DNA of 64,000 bases from Globisporangium splendens (taxonomy: Eukaryota; Oomycota; Peronosporomycetes; Pythiales; Pythiaceae): NCBI GenBank assembly GCA_006386115.1, contig VFIW01000050.1:148540-212539 (forward strand), in the 5' to 3' direction. Made by a program: the position numbers and the translations under genes. The notes beneath the pieces were generated by a model, which saw only the letters and a program-made list of their open reading frames with translations, made no database searches and was not told the origin of the DNA. Shown here one piece after another: positions 12,313 through 21,138 of the stretch (positions are counted from its first letter, which is position 1; every line of letters starts with the position of its first letter).

Positions 12313-12882
12313 ATGCGTGGTATCACTCAATTCAGCTGTGCGGTCTTGCTCGGGTGTCTTCTCGTTGGCCAAGTGCTGGCGAACTCGGCAACGGGCGAGC
12401 GTTTGCCAAAGGTGAGCATGAAAAGTATGGCCAAAGCCACTGCGGCAGACGATAAAGATCAAGCCACTCTCGCCGAAGCAATCGCCAAAACGAGTATCAT
12501 CGCAGCAAACAACACGATTCGCATCACGGACAGTCAGATCGCGCTCACGAGACGCGACCAGGCGCTTCTTCTCAAGAGCATTGCCGACGCCATCATCGCC
12601 GGACGCATGAGCTTGAATCCCGATCCTACTGTCACGGATGGCACCGACGATACTAGGGACAAGGCAATCCTTTCAGACCTGCGACCTGGGTCAAAGGCAG
12701 CAGCAGTGCTACCTATGCCACGGGATGCGTTCCTGTACTACGTCACGGATCCGAAAAGCCGCGCCATGACTGCGCGCATGAGCTGGCGCTACCCACTCGC
12801 GGACTGGAAGCTGTACGGCGTGCTTCTTGCGCCGACGGCGTGCGAAGTCAAGCGCACCATTGGCACTTACTTCTACTGCTGA
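12313..12882 (+). CDS. Small secreted protein, unknown function (right copy)
   Basis: Identical in product to the gene at 7921-8490: 189 residues with an N-terminal signal peptide and a Tyr/Arg-rich C-terminus ending in Cys. It follows the 493-residue secreted-protein gene in the same orientation, 358 bases downstream, and has its own core-promoter-like site. The start at 12313 was chosen over one at 12214, since the upstream extension would precede the promoter motif and bury the signal peptide. The role is unknown; secretion is inferred from the leader. Confidence 0.78.
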   Translation: MRGITQFSCAVLLGCLLVGQVLANSATGERLPKVSMKSMAKATAADDKDQATLAEAIAKTSIIAANNTIRITDSQIALTRRDQALLLKSIADAIIAGRMSLNPDPTVTDGTDDTRDKAILSDLRPGSKAAAVLPMPRDAFLYYVTDPKSRAMTARMSWRYPLADWKLYGVLLAPTACEVKRTIGTYFYC

Positions 12883-13195
12883 GTAGCAATATGGGGCCAC
12901 CAATCAACGTTGGAGTGAGTGTGCCTTTATGGAATGCACATGCGCTTAAAACTGTTGACGCCCATAACAAAAAAATCAACAGAGAATGGATGTTTGGAGC
13001 TCATGAAGCTCTGTTGGATGGAATTTGACCCTTTTATGCATGTTGTACCCATTTTTTTGCTTTGAAAAGTGTATCGATGAAGCCAAAGATAAAAATGCTC
13101 TACCATCTTGGTGGTACGCCATGTTGCGTCCGTTTCAACTCAATCATTATCTATTTCTCATCGCGCATTCGCTCCCGTTCGAGACGGAGTATAAC

Positions 13196-15679
13196 ATGCA
13201 CTTGGATCCACCCGCAACATCACAATCTAGGCAGCTTGAGAGACGCAATCGTCGGTGCGAGAAGAAGTTCGATGGTGTGCTCCCAACAGCTATGGAGGCG
13301 CTTAAGCAGCGTCGGAGTGCGCTCCTAGTGCTTCAATGTATTGACACGCTTCTCCGGACGGACGAAGTCGCAACCGAGCGAGGCATTGAGAAGCAACAAA
13401 GTGTGGTGGTGCACGGTCTTGGAGATGAGGTCACACCTGGCCCAGGCACCTACAATCCGAAGCGAGATGCCGTGAACAAGAAACTGCATTTCGTGGCAAG
13501 TTTTGATGCGTTCTCCGGCCGAACTCAGCGCACTTTGCCCTGGGAACTCAAGAAACGACACTCAGTCCCAGGTGAGAAGGACTTTTACATCCAGCAACAA
13601 ACTATATGGTCTGGTAATACTGAAAATTCGTAAATTGCGCTGTACATACTATTAGGGCCTGGTTCATACACGGCGTCTCGAGCCGACTCCATTGTTCGAG
13701 AACGAGTGCTTTCTGCGTCCTTTGTTCAGCAGCCAGTGAGGAACCGGTGTGGCTGCCGCTTTGCAGCTACATGTACGTGCCGCTCACAGCTGCAATCCGA
13801 GTCACAGCAGACTCTGTCGCCTGCTCACGCTGCCCTCAAGGCAGCACAGCAAACCCACATTATTACAAGTCAATCCAAGTCTGGGTTCGTTGGGTACAGG
13901 CCAGTAGCGAAGCCGAATTACCGCACGCTTGATCAGAAGAAGAAGATCCGGTTCATCCTGGCGGCAAGAACGCGGTGGCAGCGCTTTGGTGGGCACTATA
14001 ATGTGAATCACACGATCGTGGAGCGTCAGCTTGGGCGTACGGGGATTGTTCCCATGGCGAAGCAACTTGGTCGGCCTGAGTTTCAATCTAGCATTAAAGG
14101 AGCTCGAGCGAACGAGAAACCCGTGAGTAAAGTGCAGCTGCGACGTCGTCTCCGGGCATGGCAGAGCGCTTCTAAACTCGAAACAACCTCAGATCCGGCC
14201 ACAAAGCCAGCGATTCCACCGCACAAGCAAGTCCGAGATGTATTCAAAGCTACACCGCAATGGCAGCGTGCCCGTGCGCGACAGCTCCTGAAAGAGAAGG
14301 CACTCAAGAAGAAGGTTGGCATTTCAGACAACCAAGAGCGTCTGAAGCCAAGTCACGACCAAAAACCCAATCTCGCACGCCTTCCTGACCCCGACATGAG
14401 CAAACAACGCGGACGCGATATTGTTCATTGTCGCCAGAAACAGCTCAAAGTCGTGACGTATTTCAACGACAGAATTTCCAAAGAACGCGCCAAAAAAGAA
14501 ATGAAACGCGAGTCGGAGCAAGAGCTTGCGTTGAAGAAAGGTGCAAAAGTGCCAGGTATCGTACCATTCGAGAAGCTCACAGGTCGAGACAACGTTCAAG
14601 TCGACGCACGAGGCGTTTATATTCTTGGAAGAGAACAAGACAATGCCGCTGGGGAAGCCAAAGCCTTGGCTCTCGAGTCTATAGATGCCTATCTTCGTCC
14701 CCATGTGCCGGGTGCAATTATCTCGGAGCCGACAGAGGAAGACGAACGGTTCCCAATGACGAAGAAGATTGCAAAAGAACGCGAGCAACTCTCCATACTC
14801 GAGCCAAAGTACAATTTGGTCGAGAAGAGCGTCCAAGGTCATCGACATGTGCACTTTGAGAAGCAAGTGGATCGTCCTGACGTGCTTCAAGGAGCTAACA
14901 ACCAAGAGGATCACGATGCGGACCAACAACTCGTACTTCCGTCCGAGTTTGCAATCCTCGACAAACTGAGATTTCCGGCCACGAGCGCGTTTGTCAACTT
15001 TAATAAGATGCAAGGGCGAGCCACCGACCGAAACCCAGCCTGTGATGACAAATTAACTCTTGAGCCGCAGTATGAGCTCAAGCAAACGCGAGCTCCAGCA
15101 CCTGTGAACATGGCGAAGATGCTTTCCCGCGCATATATCATCCCAGACGACGACAAAGACCAGGTGTTGTGCAAATTGCGCGTGAATCACGAGGAAATTG
15201 AGAACGCGATGAGATTACTCAGCAAGTTCAAACGCCAAGACGTCGGCGCTGTCGACATGAAGAAACACACGACAGCGCGTTTTCCAGAATCAGCTCACCT
15301 CAGTTCGTTTTCGAAGACGACATCTTCTCCTCGTGACTTGAATGTGCTGAGCACCAAGACTTGCGTGAACCAAACCCTCGTCGACATGAGAAAAAGCATT
15401 GGGCGCGGCTGGGAACACCAGAATCCCGCGGTGTCGAATCAAGACACTCATTCGCAAAGCAAGGACGTTCACAAGTCGCTGATCCTGAACGTCCAAGATC
15501 AGATCCTAAGTACATGCAGACGGTCAATTGCCTTCGTCGACATCAAAAAACAGGTACCTCGGTCGATATCCGATCACCCAGCAACCACCACCGCGTCGGC
15601 AACGCTGGCGTTCATGGATCCCACCCGAGATTCGGCTACAACGCGCTTTCTCGTTCGGAAACAACAGCAACGCGCCTAA
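13196..15679 (+). CDS. PG-rich (STPGR/SHIPPO-like) repeat protein, probable flagellar/microtubule protein
   Basis: Two exons, 13196-13613 and 13656-15679, join in frame to give about 813 residues. Exon 1 ends with a Thr-Pro-Gly-Pro-Gly-Thr-Tyr motif; the splice creates a second Gly-Pro-Gly-Ser-Tyr motif across the junction. Both are hallmarks of sperm-tail PG-rich repeats, found in ciliary and flagellar microtubule proteins. The rest is Lys/Arg/Gln-rich and carries eight copies of V-x-(M/F/I)-x-K-x-x-x-R (one with an extra residue), such as VPMAKQLGR, VPFEKLTGR, VNFNKMQGR and VDMRKSIGR. The ATG at 13196 is the last plausible start before the conserved part; upstream reading crosses the duplication boundary at 13075 and is not trusted. 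The role is inferred from motifs only. Confidence 0.72.
13614..13655 (+). other. 42-nt spliceosomal intron
   Basis: It begins GTAATA and ends CTATTAG. Removing it joins Gly at 13613/13656-13657 to Pro-Gly-Ser-Tyr and restores a PG-rich repeat in an open frame. Without splicing the reading stops at 13631-13633. Confidence 0.75.
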
Positions 15680-16044
15680 ATTCGATTTATTTAACGTGTG
15701 GTCTGCAAGAGATGAACATTGTAGTTGTGGAAAAATGTCCTCATCAGCCAGTGGTATAACATGAAAAGTTGCATATCGATGTGAAGATTTTGTACATGCT
15801 CACGAAGTCGCCACTCTGTCTGCTTGTTGATTAAGCTGAGGTGCACACAATTCGGTGGTATCTTCACGTCTTGGTTTCTAGATGGATCATCGCTCAGCGG
15901 AAATTTGAACTTGCAGGGAAAATGCCCAAGCAATTGCCTTTTTGATTACTGCTCTACGAATGAGCAGCAATCATTCGCAAAGCACGCTCTCTAGTTGATT
16001 GGAAGTGGGGTCTGCTCGCGAAGTATGTGCTCTTTTCGCTTTGG
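15680..16044. other. Intergenic between convergent genes
   Basis: This stretch of 365 bases separates two genes that converge on it. It is AT-rich with no convincing ORF; it should hold both 3' UTRs. Confidence 0.5.
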
Positions 16045-17193
16045 CTACTCGACGGTACGTGATGGAACACTTGGTATCTTGCCAGCGTCCTTTTGATCTC
16101 TAGGGTTTGCACCAACATCGTTGTTGGTAGCACTCGAAGAAAAGCAAGCCAAAGATGATGGGGCGCGCGAGTTAAACTTCGGGGATGTAAGAGCTGGAGT
16201 CACCAAATCGAACGGCCAACGAGATGGAGCGTCGAAAGAATCAACATTTGATGTCATGTGGATCCTTCGAGTTTGTAGTACGTTTGGCAAACTTGCACTC
16301 GGAGTCGTGACAGCGCCTCTTTCATAAAGCGCTGATGGCTTGGGTACTGGTGAAGTTGGAGCTGGGAATGCGAACCTGAAAAGCGGGAAGGACAACGAGG
16401 GAGATCCAAAAGGAGAGACATCTCTGGACGAGCTCGTCGAATCGTACCCCTCTCCCGCACTTGAAGTGGACCGTGCACCCGTGCTTGACGTTGTGGGGGA
16501 GCCAAAAAGCGACGATCCATTCGACGAGTTGGACGGCGACCGAGTGCTTCTACCAAAAGCGATGCGACTCGTATCAAAATCAAAAAGCTCAAACTGGCAA
16601 CGTCGAGACTCCGTGTCAGGTCGTGCAGCGACTGCAGTTGGTTGCTGATATTCGTCGGACTTGGGCATGACACAATTCTCGCGCGATGTGAAGCTGGCAC
16701 AAGAGGCACCCATAGGTGAATGCTGCAAAGGCGAGACGGCCATTCCAAATTCGGAGCAGCGGCTGACAGCGCTCACATCCATGTTCTGCATGCTCAGCAA
16801 TCCGTTTTTTGGTCTATTTGCGCTTGCATCACTGGTGCATGCTTCAACATGCGCACTCCTGTCGTGTGAATAAGCTGACACTCCGCTCATTGACTGCGAC
16901 CTTGTCGCTTCTTCCAAATGACTTTGCACGGTAGGATGGAGAACGCTTGTGGCTTGTCTCAAGTTCAAAACAAACCTGAAGTGGTGTCGGCTGCAACAAA
17001 CAAAACCAAAAACAACAAAGCAGAGCGCTTGGCCGACCAAAAGCAAACCTAGTGCCACGCTTGAGACTTCGCTGAAGGCACTCGCGCATGTGAGATGATA
17101 CAAAATAACGAAGCTTCTTGCTATTTTCAGATTCTGAAATGAAGCTTGATGATCAAGACTCTGGTGCATTGCTTCATAGCACACGAACGCCAT
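16045..17193 (-). CDS. Ser-rich protein with one hydrophobic segment, unknown
   Basis: From the first ATG in frame (17193) this gives 382 residues. A hydrophobic stretch near residues 40-70, ending in paired Cys, could be a membrane segment; the remainder is Ser/Thr/Pro-rich and probably disordered. The frame is open upstream to 17283, and a strong 5' splice donor (GTAAGT, 17287-17282) lies just before it, so the first exon may be further upstream (about 17300-17410) with an intron across this region. Bases 16644-17193 are in the 1803-bp inverted duplication and have a broken partner at 26996-27553. Only this copy has the full C-terminal half. I do not recognise the family. Confidence 0.45.
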   Translation of the reverse strand: MAFVCYEAMHQSLDHQASFQNLKIARSFVILYHLTCASAFSEVSSVALGLLLVGQALCFVVFGFVCCSRHHFRFVLNLRQATSVLHPTVQSHLEEATRSQSMSGVSAYSHDRSAHVEACTSDASANRPKNGLLSMQNMDVSAVSRCSEFGMAVSPLQHSPMGASCASFTSRENCVMPKSDEYQQPTAVAARPDTESRRCQFELFDFDTSRIAFGRSTRSPSNSSNGSSLFGSPTTSSTGARSTSSAGEGYDSTSSSRDVSPFGSPSLSFPLFRFAFPAPTSPVPKPSALYERGAVTTPSASLPNVLQTRRIHMTSNVDSFDAPSRWPFDLVTPALTSPKFNSRAPSSLACFSSSATNNDVGANPRDQKDAGKIPSVPSRTVE

Positions 17194-18446
17194 AAAACGT
17201 AACAATCTTCCTTTGCCATGCTCGCTCCAGGGCGTAGAACTGGCATCAAGTTTCTGCCATGGTCGCTTTTTGTAATGGAGCACTTACCTCAAAAATGTAA
17301 ACTTGAAGCTGCAGTAAATGTCTTCGGCATTGCAGACAGTAACTCGTCTACTGGAGAGCGGAACTGCAACCAAGTTGTTGATCAATGCTGCAGGAGCCTC
17401 ACATGACAGACTCGTCGCTTGATCGTGATGCACGATCGATTTCCTTCGCCGTCAATGGACTTTACGCTGCCTCTGGGAGACAATTTTGCATCTTGAGGTA
17501 ATCCTCGTACCGCAGCTGCTCGGGGGACTTGTTTCGATACGCTGGCATGGCACAGATCGAATGATATTTGACCGTACGGTATTCTCCTCCATATGTGTCG
17601 ATGCCCTCGAACACACAGAAACGTGGATATCCCGTTCCGAAAGTTGGCGCATGGTTCTGGAATAACTCGTCAGCACCAAAGTCGCCACTTGGTGCTGGGG
17701 AAGGACCGAAGCCAAACCCATTCGATATAGGCGGCATCACCGGCAGCACCGGCGGCGGCCACAAAATGCCAAACAATGTCGGACTTGTACTCGATGTCGA
17801 TTCACCGCTGCTTTGATCAAACAGAGCAAACGACGTTGCCGTCCCCGCGTTCTTCCTCTTGGTGGAATAGTCTTCGCAGCGCAATTCCTCGGGCGATTTA
17901 CTCGCGTAAGCCGGCATCGCACAGATCGAGACGTAGTACCGTGTGATGCCGTCCAAAACCGCAGTCGCTGGGTCTTCTGCAGTCCTCACGAACGGCGGGC
18001 TCCCCGTTCCAAGCGTCGTCGTGGCTGGGACTGGAGACCAGCGCTCTGCGGCAGCATGTCGACTTGTCGCTGGATTTGCTGGTCCAGCTAGAGTCCAATT
18101 ATTGAAGCCACTGGCACTAGCTGAGACTGGGAATGCGCTGTCAGTGCTCATGTTAACTTCAACACTCGAAGACATTGACGGGGACTTGTCAAATTGGCTG
18201 GGAAGCTGCTGCTGTGACGTCGACGCACTCGGTTCGTTTGCCGTGAAGAGAGCAGCACTGGGGATGGCGACAGGACCAGAGAAGCCAAGTGGGTTGCTGC
18301 TTCTGTCGGTGCTGCTGGGGGTATGCGGCGGTGTGCGAATGAAGCGGCTGTGGTGCGTTCTCCTTGCGAGTGCGCGCTTGCTTGTCCTACCGTGGATCAG
18401 TTCTTGGGTTCAAAAATGCAGGAAAACAACATATTTGCATTTATAG
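16644..18446 (-). repeat. Left arm of 1803-bp inverted duplication
   Basis: Reverse complement of 25743-27545, with equal length (1803 bases), scattered substitutions and no net indel. It contains the 237-residue GLEBS-like gene and the 5' part of its downstream neighbour. The arms are 7.3 kb apart and flank the protease, zinc-finger and phosphatase genes. Confidence 0.9.
17462..18175 (-). CDS. Small FG-containing protein with two GLEBS-like motifs (copy 1)
   Basis: The 237-residue product has two copies of a motif of the form AMPAYxxKSPE(E/Q)LRxEDY, around residues 85-103 and 207-225. This fits the GLEBS sequence by which Nup98-type nucleoporins bind Rae1/Gle2 and by which BubR1/Bub1 bind Bub3. 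The intervening Ser/Pro/Gly-rich region has several FG dipeptides and looks disordered. There is no Nup98 autoproteolytic domain and the protein is far too short to be Nup98. The frame is open upstream of the chosen ATG without another ATG for about 75 codons, so an upstream exon is possible. Binding to Rae1/Bub3-like WD40 proteins is inferred from the motif alone. Confidence 0.7.
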   Translation of the reverse strand: MSSSVEVNMSTDSAFPVSASASGFNNWTLAGPANPATSRHAAAERWSPVPATTTLGTGSPPFVRTAEDPATAVLDGITRYYVSICAMPAYASKSPEELRCEDYSTKRKNAGTATSFALFDQSSGESTSSTSPTLFGILWPPPVLPVMPPISNGFGFGPSPAPSGDFGADELFQNHAPTFGTGYPRFCVFEGIDTYGGEYRTVKYHSICAMPAYRNKSPEQLRYEDYLKMQNCLPEAA

Positions 18447-19150
18447 ACTGTATGTTTATTATAATTTCATGAACAGGTTACACCAAAGTACAGTGACAGT
18501 GACGTTGTTGCGATGAACACTCTCACAAAACAGAAACTGCACAAAAGTTGAAACTCAGGCTAAATATGCAATTGGCGAGGTTCGCTGAAAGTGGCGGTCG
18601 TATTAATTCTCACTGGTCGGAGCGAAAGTTGAAGTATTAGAAGAGTGTTTGTGATCACTTATTTGAGGGTATGAGTTGAAAGAGAGCATAGTAGCAGATT
18701 GAAGCATCGCTGACAAAAGAAAAAAAAAGAGAGAGAAAAGCACGATGCATTTGGACCAGGCACACAAGCTATAATTGTCATCAAGTGACACATTGCGACC
18801 TTCCAGACGCAGCACTGATCCAAATAGGCGAAAGAAACGATCGATTACTCTGTGCGAAGTCGACTGGAAGCGTGCTGGGCGATTTGCTCAAAGCATGGAA
18901 CCGCAGAATCCCAACATATCTTTCCAGGACCTGCACGCGCATTTTCCACCAATCACGAAGCTCCACCTTGACCCATCTCCACACGTCGCAAACACGCAAA
19001 CACGTCACCCAACACGCCAAAACGTATTTTCCGCGAATCAAACCACTTCAGTTCACAATTTCATCCAATCATATGCAAAATGAATTTGGTCTCTGAATTT
19101 GCTGCCCCTTTTCGTCACACAGTGTAACCGTGCCGGACAGGGTTACGTCC
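18447..19150. other. Intergenic, no gene supported
   Basis: AT-rich sequence between two divergently transcribed genes. A purine run at 18717-18740 is the only notable feature. Short overlapping ORFs on both strands show no protein-like composition. Confidence 0.45.
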
Positions 19151-19151
19151 C

Positions 19152-19165
19152 TCACCTTCCCAAAA
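19152..19165 (+). promoter_or_regulatory. Possible Inr/FPR core promoter
   Basis: TCACCTTCCCAAAA resembles the oomycete Inr/FPR consensus with a few mismatches and lies 52 bases upstream of the protease ATG. Confidence 0.4.
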
Positions 19166-19217
19166 GTCCCATCCGCAGCCACAACGAACGAGGAGCTCCA
19201 TACGACAAGCAATCGCC

Positions 19218-20930
19218 ATGGCGCTCGGATGGCGGCGCAGTACACGGCGCGGTGGTGTGTGGACGCTGGTGGCGCTGATGGCACTGAGTGCGACATCGCG
19301 GTCCGTGCTCACGAGCAGCGGGCGGCGTGTGACGACGACGACGTGTGGCGTCAGCGCGACGCGCGACGCACACATCCAAGCGGCGCGCAATGAGGACGCG
19401 TTCGCCACGCGCGATGAGGAGAGCAGGAGTCTACGAATATTAGAAGAAGAATTGCCAGTAGCAGACAGCGACGAGGACGCAGAGGAAGAAGGAGACGATG
19501 TGCAGACGAGCGGTGCGCTGGCGAAGGACCTGGTGCGCATCGAGCTCGAGAACTACGACCAGATGCAGTTTTATGGAACGTTGCATGTGGGCACGCCGCC
19601 GCAGCCGTTCCGCGTGATCTTTGACACGGGCTCGAGCGACATCTGGGTGCCGAGTGAGTCCTGCCGCGCGTGCTCGGGAATTCGACGGTACCATTCGCAT
19701 CGCTCGCGATCGTATGGTATGACGGGTGAGCGCTTCGACGTGCACTACGGCAGCGGCAGGGTTGTGGGCGACGTGATGCACGAGACCATCCACTTGGGCC
19801 AGGGACTCGAGATCCCCCATGTGCGCGTTGGGAATGCAGACAGCCAGGGTGCTGAGATCCAGCGGTTCCAGACCGAGGGCATCGTCGGCCTCGGTCTCGA
19901 CTCGCTCGCGCGCGTGACCAAGCCGAGTTTGTTCCATTTGCTGTCGCAGAACCCCGATTACGACCTCCCGATGGTGTTTTCTCTGTACATCAGCCCGCTG
20001 CCGTCGCACGATCCGCCGTCGCAGCTCATCTTTGGCGGCGTCGACGACACGCTCGCGGGCGAGAACGCGACGTGGTTCCATTTCCCCGTGATCCAGGACC
20101 GTTTCATGAGCTCGTACGGGTTCTGGTCGCTGCATCTGCAGGACGCGTTTATCGGTAACAGAAGATTGGCATCTACGCCACCAAGCACGCGGCCTCAGCA
20201 GCGTGGCCACTTGCATCGCGCGAACGACGTCGCGATCGTCGACTCCGGGACGTCGCTGATCCTGTTGCCGCTTGCGGCGTTCGAGACGGCAGTCGAGGTC
20301 ATGCGCAAGCACATCGGCGATCGGTTCCGAAACACGTCGCTGCGCAGCGGTGGGTACTCGTGCCAGCATTGTGCCCACGAGGACTTTCCAGATCTCGTGT
20401 TTGAGTTTGCGCTGGAGAATGAAAGCACGAACGACGACGATGACCTGTTTGTTGTCAAGACGCAGCAGTTTGTGCTCCAGGGTCAGGATTACGTGCGCTG
20501 CGAGCACCGCGTGTGCACACCGCAGATGGACGCGTCGAGCTCGGAGCTCTTTGTGCTCGGCGATGTGTTCTTACGCACGTACTACACGAGCTTCGACTAC
20601 ACGAATAAGCAGATCGGGTTTGCGTGTCCCCTGGGCAAGTGCTCGGGTGGCCAGAAGCCCGCGCTGCTGCTCAACACGGGCTTCGCGCAGCTCACGTACC
20701 TGAGTCACCTCTATTTCGGCACGTGCGGCTTCCTGGCATTCGTGTTTGTGAGCGTCTGGCTGATGTTAAAGCTCCAGACATGGTGGCGCCTGGCAAGACA
20801 GCGGCGGGTTCGCCATGGCAGCTTTCGGCATCTTCACAGCAGCGTTGCTAGCTCCAAGGACCCTGAGGGAGCATGCCCCGACTCGCTGCCATCCAATATC
20901 GCCGTCTTTGTGCTCTCAAGCGATCACTAA
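19218..20930 (+). CDS. Pepsin-family (A1) aspartic protease with C-terminal membrane anchor
   Basis: The 570-residue product has the two catalytic motifs of family A1: DTGSS at residues 136-140 and DSGTS at 342-346, with the usual tyrosine flap region (HYGSG, about 176-180) between them. The N-terminus has a basic stretch then a hydrophobic segment (about 14-32), acting as a signal peptide or anchor. An acidic propeptide-like region covers about 60-100. After the protease fold a hydrophobic segment at about 497-518 is followed by a basic tail, so it should be a type I membrane protein of the secretory pathway or surface. Extra Cys pairs in the N-lobe and near 382-385 suggest disulfide-bonded insertions. 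Oomycetes are known to carry such anchored aspartic proteases; the substrate cannot be read from sequence. Confidence 0.93.
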   Translation: MALGWRRSTRRGGVWTLVALMALSATSRSVLTSSGRRVTTTTCGVSATRDAHIQAARNEDAFATRDEESRSLRILEEELPVADSDEDAEEEGDDVQTSGALAKDLVRIELENYDQMQFYGTLHVGTPPQPFRVIFDTGSSDIWVPSESCRACSGIRRYHSHRSRSYGMTGERFDVHYGSGRVVGDVMHETIHLGQGLEIPHVRVGNADSQGAEIQRFQTEGIVGLGLDSLARVTKPSLFHLLSQNPDYDLPMVFSLYISPLPSHDPPSQLIFGGVDDTLAGENATWFHFPVIQDRFMSSYGFWSLHLQDAFIGNRRLASTPPSTRPQQRGHLHRANDVAIVDSGTSLILLPLAAFETAVEVMRKHIGDRFRNTSLRSGGYSCQHCAHEDFPDLVFEFALENESTNDDDDLFVVKTQQFVLQGQDYVRCEHRVCTPQMDASSSELFVLGDVFLRTYYTSFDYTNKQIGFACPLGKCSGGQKPALLLNTGFAQLTYLSHLYFGTCGFLAFVFVSVWLMLKLQTWWRLARQRRVRHGSFRHLHSSVASSKDPEGACPDSLPSNIAVFVLSSDH

Positions 20931-21138
20931 TGGCATATGACTCAACAGCAGAGGTAGCAGTAGCAGACCGCAAAGAACAGAACAGAATAGAATTATTTAG
21001 TAAGAACCATCCCACACTTTCCACATTACGGACAGCGTATAATAACAGCAGCAGCATCCTTCATTTCGTTTGCCACGCGCAGCGCTTCTTCCTGCATTCT
21101 TTGTACATAATAGGAGGTCAGCCGGAAGGAGAGCCACC

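Larger units (their letters stand above)
10769..13075 (+). repeat. Right arm of 2307-bp inverted duplication
   Basis: Reverse complement of 7728-10034, with the same length and no mismatch seen in the stretches compared. It holds the 3' four-fifths of the 493-residue secreted-protein gene and the whole 189-residue gene, and ends 121 bases before the start of the PG-rich repeat gene. The right arm is probably the parental one, because only here is the larger gene complete. Confidence 0.93.

Noticed and set aside
13025..13195. N-terminal extension of the PG-rich repeat gene
   Set aside because: It begins without ATG inside the duplicated arm and crosses the duplication boundary at 13075; the reading is not protein-like.
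19440..20507. Minus-strand 355-codon ORF
   Set aside because: Antisense to the aspartic protease, with shadow-type Arg/His/Val composition.
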